Source of the DNA: Pseudomonas sp. B28(2017)
GTDB taxonomy: Bacteria; Pseudomonadota; Gammaproteobacteria; Pseudomonadales; Pseudomonadaceae
DNA length: 64,000 bases
Reading direction: 5' to 3'
NCBI RefSeq assembly: GCF_002113025.1
Contig: NZ_NEJH01000017.1
Span: forward strand, 1-64,000
How positions within the stretch are numbered: position 1 is the first letter of the stretch; each line of letters opens with the position of its first letter. Both the position numbers and the translations under genes were made by a program. The notes under the pieces are model-generated. The model was not told where the DNA came from, made no database searches, and was given only the letters and a program-made list of their open reading frames with translations. Shown here piece after piece: positions 24,154 to 32,638 of the stretch.

Positions 24154-24834
24154 TCATGGAACCTCTTTAATCAGCGCGGCGCCCTGGTTCCTGATATTGC
24201 CGATGGCCTTGTCGACCTTGTACCACTCAAATACGTTACTGGCCTCGCCCTGGGACAGCGCCATTTCCTCGGCTCGTTCCTTGGGTGTAGCCGGGTCCAG
24301 CCATTCCCGCGCCAGATCGGGCGAGAACACCACCGGGCGTCGGTCATGCACGTCAAGTATCCCGCCTGCGCTGTCGGCCGTCAGGATGACGAAGCCGTCG
24401 TGCTCCCTGTGAGGGGCTCCGCCGATGGGGTACTGGCCGATGGCCGCGCAAAAAACCGGTGCCCGGTTCCGTCGCCGAATCAGCCACGGTTGTTTGTCGC
24501 CGTCACCGGCGTCGACCCATTCGAACCAGTTATCAATCGGGCAGATCGCGCGATGGGGCCAGATCGCCCGGAAGTACGGGCCGTGGGCGACTTTATCGAC
24601 CCGGGCATTGATCGGCGCCACGCGATCCGTCTCCCAGTGCGGGCGCCAACCCCAGCGCACGGCGTCGGCGTGCAGCCGCTCATTCTCCAGATGCAAGAGG
24701 GCGAGTTGCGTGGTGGACGCGGCGTTATAGTGCGCCAGGGGTTCGTTGCCGACGCGGTTGATCAGCGCGTAGGGGATGCTCAGCACCGCCACGAAGTCGT
24801 GGATTCCACGGTATTGCGACAGTCGTCCGCACAT
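24154..24834 (-). CDS. SRAP-domain protein (YedK/HMCES family)
   Basis: 226 residues starting MCGRLSQ, so the mature N-terminus is the catalytic Cys2 after Met removal. The family residues are present: NARVDKV (the Asn contacting DNA), CPIDNWFEW (active-site Glu) and ILDVHDRRPVVF (His). SRAP proteins form a reversible thiazolidine crosslink with abasic sites in single-stranded DNA and so shield replication forks; older annotations call them SOS-response-associated peptidases. The length fits. It is a single gene convergent with the small acidic gene. Confidence 0.92.
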   Translation of the reverse strand: MCGRLSQYRGIHDFVAVLSIPYALINRVGNEPLAHYNAASTTQLALLHLENERLHADAVRWGWRPHWETDRVAPINARVDKVAHGPYFRAIWPHRAICPIDNWFEWVDAGDGDKQPWLIRRRNRAPVFCAAIGQYPIGGAPHREHDGFVILTADSAGGILDVHDRRPVVFSPDLAREWLDPATPKERAEEMALSQGEASNVFEWYKVDKAIGNIRNQGAALIKEVP

Positions 24835-25030
24835 GGCCTGGCACTCTGGTTAAGCGTTTTTTTCAGTTTAGTCGGTGGCGACGAAACGGGCTGGCAAGCA
24901 CTGGAACCAAACTCTGTGTACCTTATCCAACCTCGGCTCGCCGTCTCGATGCGGGCTGATGACGGATGAACGGGCGAAGGATTCTTGCCAGTTGAAGTAT
25001 CGACCGTGATGGTCTGGCCCAAGGCAGAAC

Positions 25031-25930
25031 ATGAAACAGTTGTTCAAGTGTTTAACGGTGTGCGCCCTGGCAGTGGGTCTGCTGGGCTGTATCGCAGCAC
25101 CGATAGAAATGACTCCGCAGACCGAACAGCGTTTGCGCGAGCAACCCCCCATCCGGTTTCTGCTGACTTTCGATGACGGCCCCAGCGCATCGAGCTGGTG
25201 GAATCCGACTATCACAGTGCTTGAGAGCCTGGCGCAAAACCCGCTGCAACCGGGCATCAAAGCCGTGTTCTTCGTGCAAACCCGCGCACCGCGAGCCGGC
25301 GGCAGTGAGTTGGGCCGGGACATCATGCGGCGCGAACACGCCGAAGGTCATGTTCTGGGCTTCCACACGGCGACGCCCTGGCACACCAACCATCGCTCGC
25401 TGGAGCCGCAAGAGCTGGAACAGGCCCTGACAGATGGCAGCGCCGACATCGCGGCGATCACCGGCGCCCGCCCAATCCTGCTGCGCCCGCCATTCTGGAA
25501 CTATGACAAACGTACTTTCGCTGCCTATCAGCAGCATGGCCTGCATGTACTGCTGACGGACTTGAGCGCCAATGACGGCAAGATCTGGGGCTTCAACGCC
25601 AGCCCCCGACGCCGGTCGCACATGCTGCGCTCCATGTCTGAGGTACGCGAACGCATTGCCCGCGGCGAATTGCCGGTGGTCGATGGCGTGATTCCGGTGG
25701 TGGTGACCTTTCACGACCTCAACCGTTATACCGCCCGGCATACCCGTGAGTACCTGCAGATACTGCTCGACAGCGCCCGGGAGACCGGGGTGAAAACCGC
25801 GGACAAGCCATTCTACGAGGATCAGGCCGCGTTGCTGCGGGCCGCCATGGCGCGAACAGTACGCGACGCTTCACAGCCGGTCGAGTTGCCGGGGTTCTGG
25901 AATTGGATCTGGGGCGGGAACGCCCATTAG
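25031..25930 (+). CDS. Polysaccharide deacetylase lipoprotein
   Basis: 299 residues. The signal peptide ends in a lipobox LLGC (Cys20), so it is a lipoprotein. A carbohydrate esterase 4-type (NodB) fold follows: motif 1 LLTFDDGPSA (catalytic Asp and metal Asp), motif 2 LGFHTATPWHTNH (metal His), motif 3 LRPPFWNY, and a late VVVTFHDLN. Enzymes of this group remove N-acetyl groups from cell-wall or exopolysaccharide sugars with Zn or Co. No polysaccharide operon is nearby, so the substrate is open. Confidence 0.88.
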   Translation: MKQLFKCLTVCALAVGLLGCIAAPIEMTPQTEQRLREQPPIRFLLTFDDGPSASSWWNPTITVLESLAQNPLQPGIKAVFFVQTRAPRAGGSELGRDIMRREHAEGHVLGFHTATPWHTNHRSLEPQELEQALTDGSADIAAITGARPILLRPPFWNYDKRTFAAYQQHGLHVLLTDLSANDGKIWGFNASPRRRSHMLRSMSEVRERIARGELPVVDGVIPVVVTFHDLNRYTARHTREYLQILLDSARETGVKTADKPFYEDQAALLRAAMARTVRDASQPVELPGFWNWIWGGNAH

Positions 25931-26014
25931 AAAACCTGCAGATGGGGCCGCTATGCAGCCCGGCGGGGCGGTGCGGCGATCCGACAAGCCCCCTCGCCAC
26001 AGGTTTTCATTGCC

Positions 26015-26902
26015 TCAATTCGCCGGTGGCAGCAGTTCATCAATCATCCGCAAGCAATGGTTCAACCCCGGCGACACATCGCCCACCCGTCGGCTGAGAA
26101 TGATCGGCGAGGTGGCGTTGTCTTCCAGCAGCGGGGTGAAGCCGATGTCGTCGCGGTGCAGCAACTGCACCGAGGCCGGCACCAACGTGACCCCGATTCC
26201 TGCCCCCACCAGACCGATCGCCGTTTGCAGCTCGTTGGTCCATTGCGCGACATGGATGCTCACGCCGTAGGACTCAAACAGGGCAATCACATGGTCGGCG
26301 TAACTCGGCCGTGGATTGCCGGGGTACAGCACAAAGGGTTCCCTTGCCAGTTCCCGCAGGCTGATGGGGCCTGCGAGCAACGGGTGCCCGGCGGGCAGGG
26401 CGGCGACCAGGCGGTCTTCAGTGAGCACGGTCTGGACGATGGCCGGGTCGTCGATACGGATTCGGCCGAAACCAATGTCGATGCGCCCGGCCTTCAATGC
26501 CTGCACCTGTTGCAGGGTGGTCATTTCCGACAGACCCAACTCCAGCTCCAGTGGCTCGCCACTGCGTAACCGTCGGATCAGTTCCGGCAGCACGCCATAC
26601 AGTGTCGATGGCGCAAAGCCGATACCCAGCCAGGTTTTCTCACCCGAGCCGATACGCCGTGTGTTGTCGCAGACCTTGTTCAATTGTTCGAGCAGGGCGG
26701 TGGAGTGCTCATGGAAAAACCGTCCGGCGTCAGTCAACTTCAGCGGTCGGCCGCGCTCCAGCAGCATCACCCCCAATTCGTCCTCCAGTTGCTGGATCTG
26801 CCGGCTCAACGGCGGTTGGGCAATGTGCAGGCGCTCGGCGGCGCGAGTGAAGTTGAGGGTTTGAGCCAGCACCTGAAAGTAACGCAGGTGACGCAGTTCC
26901 AT
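26015..26902 (-). CDS. catR: CatR, LysR activator of the catechol genes
   Basis: 295-residue LysR protein: helix-turn-helix at residues ~1-60 (MELRHLRYFQVLAQTLNFTR, AAERLHIAQPPLSRQIQQLE) and an effector domain afterwards. The MELRHLRYF start and overall pattern match the CatR/CatM/BenM group, which responds to cis,cis-muconate. It is divergent from catB with 124 bases between start codons, the classical arrangement in which CatR represses itself and activates catBCA. A 15-bp palindrome in that gap is the likely site. Confidence 0.93.
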   Translation of the reverse strand: MELRHLRYFQVLAQTLNFTRAAERLHIAQPPLSRQIQQLEDELGVMLLERGRPLKLTDAGRFFHEHSTALLEQLNKVCDNTRRIGSGEKTWLGIGFAPSTLYGVLPELIRRLRSGEPLELELGLSEMTTLQQVQALKAGRIDIGFGRIRIDDPAIVQTVLTEDRLVAALPAGHPLLAGPISLRELAREPFVLYPGNPRPSYADHVIALFESYGVSIHVAQWTNELQTAIGLVGAGIGVTLVPASVQLLHRDDIGFTPLLEDNATSPIILSRRVGDVSPGLNHCLRMIDELLPPAN

Positions 26903-26925
26903 GGGGCCTCCGGATTTTCAATTGA

Positions 26926-26940
26926 ATACCTTTAAGGTAT
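26926..26940. promoter_or_regulatory. Probable CatR recognition site
   Basis: ATACCTT-T-AAGGTAT is a perfect 15-bp palindrome containing the LysR T-N11-A pattern, located 24 bases upstream of the catR start and 86 bases before catB. A TATATT that could serve as the catB -10 element follows near 26957. Confidence 0.7.
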
Positions 26941-27026
26941 CAAGCCAGACCAATTCTATATTGGCCGCCCGGAAAAAGCCGTATGAGAATCCGACTCAGA
27001 ACTTCAAGAACCTGACGGGTATCGAA

Positions 27027-28166
27027 ATGCTAGCAACCGCCATTGAGTCGATCGAGACGATCATCGTCGATCTGCCGACCATCCGCCCGCACAAGCTGGC
27101 GATGCACACCATGCAGAACCAGACCCTGGTGATCATTCGCGTGCGGTGCGCCGACGGCATCGAAGGCATTGGCGAATCCACCACCATCGGTGGCCTGGCC
27201 TACGGCAATGAAAGCCCGGACAGCATCAAGACCAACATCGATACGCACTTCGCACCGCTGTTGATCGGCCAGGACAGCGGCAACGTCAATGCCGCCATGT
27301 TGCGTCTGGAACGCAGCATCCGTGGCAACACCTTTGCCAAATCCGGTATCGAAACCGCGCTGCTCGACGCCCAGGGCAAACGCCTCGGCCTGCCGGTCAG
27401 CGAATTGCTCGGTGGCCGTGTTCGCGACTCGCTGCCCGTGGCCTGGACCCTGGCCAGCGGTGACACCGAAAAAGACATCGCCGAAGCGGAAAAAATGCTC
27501 GACCTGCGCCGCCATCGCATCTTCAAACTGAAGATCGGTGCCGGTGAGGTCAATCGCGACCTGGCCCATGTGATTGCCATCAAGAAAGCCCTGGGTGATC
27601 GCGCCAGCGTGCGGGTCGATGTCAACCAGGCGTGGGACGAAGCCGTCGCGATACGTGCCTGCCGAATCCTCGGCAGCAACGGAATCGACCTGATCGAGCA
27701 GCCGATCTCGCGCAACAACCGCGCCGGCATGGCCCGCCTGAACGCCATGAGCCCGGCGCCGATCATGGCCGACGAATCCATCGAAAGCGTGGAAGATGCG
27801 TTCAACCTGGCCCGCGAAGGCGCGGCTTCGGTGTTCGCCCTGAAAATCGCCAAGAACGGTGGCCCGCGCGCCGTGCTGCGTACAGCCTCTATCGCTGAAG
27901 CGGCCGGCATCGCCCTGTACGGCGGCACCATGCTTGAAGGCGGCCTGGGCACCATGGCTTCGGCCCATGCCTTTGTCACCCTGAACAAACTGGCGTGGGA
28001 CACCGAGCTGTTCGGCCCGTTGCTGCTGACCGAAGACATTCTCAGCGAACCGTTGGTGTATCGCGATTTTGAACTGCACGTGCCGAAAGCGCCAGGCCTG
28101 GGCCTGAGCCTGGATGAAGAGCGCCTGGCGTTCTTCCGCCGCGACAAGACCATTCATCAAGCCTGA
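27027..28166 (+). CDS. catB: Muconate cycloisomerase
   Basis: 379 residues, starting at ATG 27027 (MLATAIESIETIIV). An enolase-superfamily enzyme with the exact catalytic set of muconate lactonizing enzyme: Lys167 and Lys169 in FKLKIG, metal ligands Asp198 (VDVNQAW), Glu224 (LIEQP) and Asp249 (ADESI). It converts cis,cis-muconate to muconolactone in the beta-ketoadipate pathway. catC follows ten bases later with its own GAGGAG. The upstream ribosome site is weak. Confidence 0.96.
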   Translation: MLATAIESIETIIVDLPTIRPHKLAMHTMQNQTLVIIRVRCADGIEGIGESTTIGGLAYGNESPDSIKTNIDTHFAPLLIGQDSGNVNAAMLRLERSIRGNTFAKSGIETALLDAQGKRLGLPVSELLGGRVRDSLPVAWTLASGDTEKDIAEAEKMLDLRRHRIFKLKIGAGEVNRDLAHVIAIKKALGDRASVRVDVNQAWDEAVAIRACRILGSNGIDLIEQPISRNNRAGMARLNAMSPAPIMADESIESVEDAFNLAREGAASVFALKIAKNGGPRAVLRTASIAEAAGIALYGGTMLEGGLGTMASAHAFVTLNKLAWDTELFGPLLLTEDILSEPLVYRDFELHVPKAPGLGLSLDEERLAFFRRDKTIHQA

Positions 28167-28176
28167 GGAGAGCATA

Positions 28177-28467
28177 ATGCTGTTCCACGTAAAAATGACC
28201 GTGAACCTGCCGGTCGACATGAATCCTGAAGCGGCCACCAGGCTCAAGGCTGACGAAAAGGCCCTGGCCCAGCGCCTGCAAGAGCAGGGCAAGTGGCGCC
28301 ACCTGTGGCGCATCGCCGGGCACTACGCCAACTACAGCGTGTTCGATGTCGACAGCGTTCAGGAACTGCATGACCTGCTGATGCAATTGCCACTGTTCCC
28401 GTACATGGCCATCGAAATCGACGCGATGTGCCGGCATCCTTCTTCCATCCGTGACGACGACCGCTGA
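28177..28467 (+). CDS. catC: Muconolactone delta-isomerase
   Basis: 96 residues, the standard CatC length. The start MLFHVKMTVNLPVDM and the WRIAGHYANYSVFDV segment are diagnostic. The small decameric enzyme isomerises muconolactone to beta-ketoadipate enol-lactone. It lies between catB and catA in one operon; GAGGAG precedes its ATG. Confidence 0.96.
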   Translation: MLFHVKMTVNLPVDMNPEAATRLKADEKALAQRLQEQGKWRHLWRIAGHYANYSVFDVDSVQELHDLLMQLPLFPYMAIEIDAMCRHPSSIRDDDR

Positions 28468-28522
28468 GCCCCGCCTGTTCAGCGCGCTACGCTAATAATT
28501 ACAAGATGAGGAACCTTTCAAA

Positions 28523-29452
28523 ATGAACGTCAAGATTTCCCACACTGCCGAAGTCCAGAAATTTCTCGAAGAGGCCAGCGGCCTGCTCAATGACGCCGGC
28601 AACCCACGGACCAAGGCGCTGGTCTACCGCATCCTGCGTGATTCGGTGAACATCATCGAAGACCTGGCCGTGACCCCGGAAGAGTTCTGGAAAGCCGTCA
28701 ACTACCTCAACGTGCTGGGTGCGCGCCAAGAGGCCGGGCTGGTGGTGGCCGGTCTTGGTCTGGAGCATTACCTTGATCTGCTGATGGACGCTGAAGATGA
28801 ACAGGCCGGCAAGTCCGGCGGCACACCGCGTACCATCGAAGGCCCGCTGTACGTGGCGGGTGCGCCGCTGTCGCTCGGCGAAGCGCGCCTCGACGATGGA
28901 GTCGATCCGGGCGTGACCCTGTTCATGCAAGGCCGCGTGTTCAACACCGCTGGCGAACCCCTGGCCGGCGCCGTCGTCGACGTCTGGCACGCCAACACCG
29001 GTGGCACCTACTCGTACTTCGATACCACGCAATCGGAATTCAACTTGCGTCGCCGTATCGTGACCGACGCTGAAGGCCGCTATCGTTTGCGCAGCATCGT
29101 GCCGTCGGGCTACGGCTGCCCGCCGGACGGTCCGACCCAGCAACTGCTCGATCAACTGGGCCGTCATGGCCAGCGCCCGGCGCATGTGCACTTTTTCATT
29201 TCCGCGCCGGATCACCGCCACCTGACGACCCAGATCAACCTCGACGGCGATCAATACCTGCACGATGACTTTGCCTACGCCACCCGCGACGAGTTGATCG
29301 CCAAAATCACCTTCAGCGACGATCAGGCGCGTGCAGCGCAGTACGGTGTCAGCGGTCGTTTTGCGGAAATCGAGTTCGACTTCACCCTGCAGTCGTCCGC
29401 CCAGCCTGAAGAGCAGCAGCGCCACGAGCGGGTCCGTGCACTCGAGGACTGA
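28523..29452 (+). CDS. catA: Catechol 1,2-dioxygenase
   Basis: 309 residues, an intradiol non-haem Fe(III) dioxygenase. The N-terminal helical dimerisation domain (~1-100) precedes the catalytic beta-sandwich with iron ligands Tyr163 (GTYSYFD), Tyr197 (SGYGCPPDGPTQ), His221 and His223 (RPAHVHFF). It opens catechol to cis,cis-muconate, the substrate of CatB. Last gene of catBCA; an inverted REP pair follows at once. It belongs to the short-insert catechol rather than the chlorocatechol class by length. Confidence 0.96.
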   Translation: MNVKISHTAEVQKFLEEASGLLNDAGNPRTKALVYRILRDSVNIIEDLAVTPEEFWKAVNYLNVLGARQEAGLVVAGLGLEHYLDLLMDAEDEQAGKSGGTPRTIEGPLYVAGAPLSLGEARLDDGVDPGVTLFMQGRVFNTAGEPLAGAVVDVWHANTGGTYSYFDTTQSEFNLRRRIVTDAEGRYRLRSIVPSGYGCPPDGPTQQLLDQLGRHGQRPAHVHFFISAPDHRHLTTQINLDGDQYLHDDFAYATRDELIAKITFSDDQARAAQYGVSGRFAEIEFDFTLQSSAQPEEQQRHERVRALED

Positions 29453-29467
29453 TTGTCCTGATTCCCT

Positions 29468-29567
29468 GTAGGAGCGAGCAGGCTCGCGATGGACATTAAC
29501 GATGACGCTGGGTGCCTGATTCCCCGCGGCGTCCTCAAGTCCATCGCGAGCAGGCTCGCTCCTACAG
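29468..29567. repeat. Inverted pair of REP elements
   Basis: GTAGGAGCGAGCAGGCTCGCGA and its mirror TCGCGAGCAGGCTCGCTCCTAC lie about 55 bases apart between catA and benR. The same architecture occurs at 14891, 33689 and 44924. Confidence 0.85.
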
Positions 29568-29668
29568 GTTTCATTGTGAAGGCCCACAGGTCAGCCCACT
29601 GATACGCCGTAGCAAGTACTGCTTTAGAATGCCCCGACGCAACCGATAACAAAAACGAGAGTGACCCG

Positions 29669-30628
29669 ATGATGCAAGCGCAACTGTTGAGTCAGCGCAG
29701 CACCGTATTCGACCACGCCGACCCCTACGCGGTGTCGGGCTACGTCAATCAGCATGTCGGTAATCATTGCATCCTGATGCCCCGGGCCGGGCGCCCGCTG
29801 GCCAGCCTCAATCATCGCAAGTTCGCCAGCCTCGACCTGTGCCGTATCAGCTACGGCGGCAGCGTTCGCGTCACCTCGGGCGCGCTGGAAAGCATCTATC
29901 ACTTGCAAGTGTTGTTGCAGGGCAATTGCCTGTGGCGCGGTCACGGGCAGGAGCATTACTTCGCCCCCGGCGAGTTGCTGCTGATCAACCCCGACGATCC
30001 GGTCGACCTGACGTACTCGGACGACTGCGAAAAATTCATCCTCAAAGTCCCCACCTCATTGCTCGAATCTGTCTGCAACGAGCAGCGGTGGCGATATCCG
30101 GGGCAGGGCATACGGTTCCTGGAGAACCGTTATCAGCTCAATGAACTGGAAGGTTTCGTCAACCTGCTGGCGATGATTTGCCAGGAAGCCGAGGCCATCG
30201 AACAGATTCCCAGGGTGCAGGAGCATTACGCACAGATCATCACCAGCAAAATGCTGAGTCTGATGAAAACCAACGTCAGCCGTCTCGAACCCTGTTCCCA
30301 GGCCGCCACCTTCGAAGCCATTGCCGACTATATCGCGAGCAACCTCAAGCGGGACATCGACAGCGAGGAACTGGCGCGACAGGCGCACATGAGTTTGCGC
30401 TCTTTGTATGGCCTGTTCGAGCGCAATGCCGGCCTGACGCCGAAAAACTACCTGCGCCAGAAGCGTCTGGAACGCATCAATGCCTGCCTGAGCGACCCGA
30501 CCTGCAACGTGCGCAACGTCACGGAGGTGGCGATGGACTACGGCTTCCTGCACCTGGGACGATTCTCCGACAGCTACCGCAAGCAGTTCGGCGAGTTGCC
30601 GTCGGATACCCTCAAGCGCCGGCATTGA
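29669..30628 (+). CDS. benR: BenR, AraC/XylS-family activator of benABC
   Basis: 319 residues. The N-terminal ~200 residues form the effector/dimerisation domain, and two helix-turn-helix motifs occupy the C-terminal ~100 (SEELARQAHMSLRSLYGLFE, then VTEVAMDYGFLHLGRFSDSY ending in the XylS-like RKQFGELPSDTLKRR). The size and pattern are those of BenR/XylS, which bind benzoate and activate the ben operon. It lies just upstream of benA in the same direction. The two TGCA-N6-GGATA repeats at 30680 are its expected binding sites. The start is ATG 29669 or the adjacent ATG. Confidence 0.92.
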   Translation: MMQAQLLSQRSTVFDHADPYAVSGYVNQHVGNHCILMPRAGRPLASLNHRKFASLDLCRISYGGSVRVTSGALESIYHLQVLLQGNCLWRGHGQEHYFAPGELLLINPDDPVDLTYSDDCEKFILKVPTSLLESVCNEQRWRYPGQGIRFLENRYQLNELEGFVNLLAMICQEAEAIEQIPRVQEHYAQIITSKMLSLMKTNVSRLEPCSQAATFEAIADYIASNLKRDIDSEELARQAHMSLRSLYGLFERNAGLTPKNYLRQKRLERINACLSDPTCNVRNVTEVAMDYGFLHLGRFSDSYRKQFGELPSDTLKRRH

Positions 30629-30679
30629 GCAGAGCTTGCTCCCTCGCCACAGATTTAGCCTTTCTCATCCAATACCCTC

Positions 30680-30715
30680 TGCACAAAACGGATAAAGGTC
30701 TGCACCCCGCGGATA
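30680..30715 (+). promoter_or_regulatory. BenR/XylS-type direct repeats before benA
   Basis: Two copies of TGCA-N6-GGATA, at 30680-30694 and 30701-30715, exactly 21 bases apart, match the XylS half-site TGCAN6GGNTA and the spacing in the Pm promoter. A TAGCAT at 30737 can serve as -10, which places the second repeat over the -35 region. Confidence 0.85.
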
Positions 30716-30778
30716 TTCCAGTCTGATCCCCCGTCCTAGCATGGCCCTGCCTGAACAATAACAATGGAGGCGGCGGCC

Positions 30779-32143
30779 ATGACCCTGCGACCCGAATATT
30801 TGCATTCCCTGCTTGAAGACGATCCCGAGCAGGGCCTCTATCGCTGCAAGCGCGAGATGTTCACCGATCCCCGGTTGTTCGATCTGGAGATGCAGCACAT
30901 CTTCGAAGGCAACTGGCTGTATCTGGCCCATGAAAGCCAGATCCCCAACATCAACGATTTCTACACCACCACCATGGGGCGCCAGTCGATCTTCATCGCA
31001 CGCAACAAGGACGGTGTACTGAACGCGTTCATCAATGCCTGCAGCCATCGCGGCGCAACCCTGTGCCGGCACAAGTCCGGCAACAAAAGCTCCTACACCT
31101 GCCCGTTCCACGGCTGGACGTTCAACAACTCCGGCAAGCTGCTCAAAGTCAAAGACCCGGCGAACGCCGGCTACCCGGCAAGCTTCAACTGCGAAGGCTC
31201 CCACGACCTGACCCGCGTGGCGCGTTTCGAGTCCTATCGCGGCTTCCTGTTCGGCAGCCTCAAGGCCGATGTGCTGCCGCTGGTCGAGCACCTTGGTGAG
31301 TCGGCGAAGATCATTGACATGATCGTCGACCAGTCCGCCGATGGCCTGGAAGTGCTGCGCGGCTCCTCGAGCTACATCTACGAAGGCAACTGGAAACTCA
31401 CCGCCGAGAACGGCGCCGACGGCTACCACGTCAGCTCCGTGCACTGGAACTACGCGGCTACCCAGAACCAGCGCAAGCAGCGCGAAGCCGGTGACAGCAA
31501 TCCGACCATGAGCGCCGGCAGTTGGGCCAAGCAGGGCGGCGGTTTCTATTCCTTCGACAAGGGCCACATGCTGCTGTGGACCCGTTGGGCCAACCCGGAA
31601 GACCGTCCGCTGTACGAACGTCGCGATGAGCTGGCCCGGGATTTCGGCAAGGCCCGCGCCGACTGGATGATCGAAAATTCACGCAACCTGTGCCTGTACC
31701 CCAACGTGTACCTGATGGACCAGTTCAGCTCGCAGATCCGCATCGCCCGGCCGATCTCGGTCAACCGCACGGAAATCACCATTTACTGCATCGCCCCCAA
31801 AGGTGAAAGCGACCACGCGCGGTCCAGCCGGATTCGTCAGTACGAAGATTTCTTCAACGTCAGCGGCATGGCCACGCCCGACGATCTGGAGGAGTTCCGT
31901 TCCTGCCAGACCAGCTACCAGGGCAGCGTCACCACCTGGAACGACATGTCCCGTGGTGCCGAGCACTGGATTGAAGGCGCCGACGAGGCGGCGAAAGAAA
32001 TCGACCTGCACCCGCTGCTCAGCGGCGTACGCACCGAAGACGAGGGCCTGTTCGTGCTGCAACACAAGTACTGGCAGCAGACCATGCTCAAGGCCCTGGC
32101 GGCCGAGCAGTCGAAGTTGATCGCCGTGGAGGACGTGCAATGA
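30779..32143 (+). CDS. benA: Benzoate 1,2-dioxygenase large subunit
   Basis: 454 residues from ATG 30779. The frame extends to an ATG at 30764, but that codon overlaps the GGAGG that serves 30779. The Rieske centre is complete (Cys88, His90, Cys108, His111 in CSHRG and CPFHGWTF). The catalytic domain contains the mononuclear iron region NGADGYHVSSVHW. With BenB it forms the (alpha-beta)3 oxygenase that makes benzoate cis-diol. It overlaps benB by four bases. Confidence 0.96.
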   Translation: MTLRPEYLHSLLEDDPEQGLYRCKREMFTDPRLFDLEMQHIFEGNWLYLAHESQIPNINDFYTTTMGRQSIFIARNKDGVLNAFINACSHRGATLCRHKSGNKSSYTCPFHGWTFNNSGKLLKVKDPANAGYPASFNCEGSHDLTRVARFESYRGFLFGSLKADVLPLVEHLGESAKIIDMIVDQSADGLEVLRGSSSYIYEGNWKLTAENGADGYHVSSVHWNYAATQNQRKQREAGDSNPTMSAGSWAKQGGGFYSFDKGHMLLWTRWANPEDRPLYERRDELARDFGKARADWMIENSRNLCLYPNVYLMDQFSSQIRIARPISVNRTEITIYCIAPKGESDHARSSRIRQYEDFFNVSGMATPDDLEEFRSCQTSYQGSVTTWNDMSRGAEHWIEGADEAAKEIDLHPLLSGVRTEDEGLFVLQHKYWQQTMLKALAAEQSKLIAVEDVQ

Positions 32144-32628
32144 GCATTTGCTTTGATACCGTGCGCGACTTTCTCTACCGCGAAGCGCGTTACCTCGATG
32201 ACCGGCAGTGGGACGAGTGGCTGGAGCTTTACGCCCCGGACGCAACGTTCTGGATGCCGTCCTGGGACGACAATGACGAGTTGACCGAAGACCCGCAGCG
32301 GGAAATCTCGCTGATCTGGTACGGCAACCGCACCGGCCTGGAAGACCGCATCTTTCGTATCAAGACCGAGCGCTCCAGCGCCAGCGTGCCGGACACCCGT
32401 ACGTCTCACAACATCAGCAACATCGAGCTGCTCGAACAGGCCGACGGCTTGTGCAAGGTGCGCTTCAACTGGCACACCCTGAGTTTTCGCTACAAGACCG
32501 TCGACAGCTACTTCGGCAGCAGTTTCTACACCCTCGACGTGCGCGGTGAAAGCCCGCAGATCTTGGCCAAGAAAGTGATCCTGAAGAACGACTACGTTCG
32601 CCAGGTCATCGATGTTTACCACTTGTGA
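32140..32628 (+). CDS. benB: Benzoate 1,2-dioxygenase small subunit
   Basis: 162 residues of the ring-hydroxylating beta-subunit family (cone-like NTF2 fold), with the typical start DFLYREARYLDDRQWDEWLE, LYAPDATFWMPSW and the C-terminal KKVILKNDYVRQVIDVYHL. It stabilises the BenA trimer. Translationally coupled to benA (ATGA overlap) and followed ten bases later by benC. Confidence 0.96.
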   Translation: MSICFDTVRDFLYREARYLDDRQWDEWLELYAPDATFWMPSWDDNDELTEDPQREISLIWYGNRTGLEDRIFRIKTERSSASVPDTRTSHNISNIELLEQADGLCKVRFNWHTLSFRYKTVDSYFGSSFYTLDVRGESPQILAKKVILKNDYVRQVIDVYHL

Positions 32629-32638
32629 GGCGGCCGTC

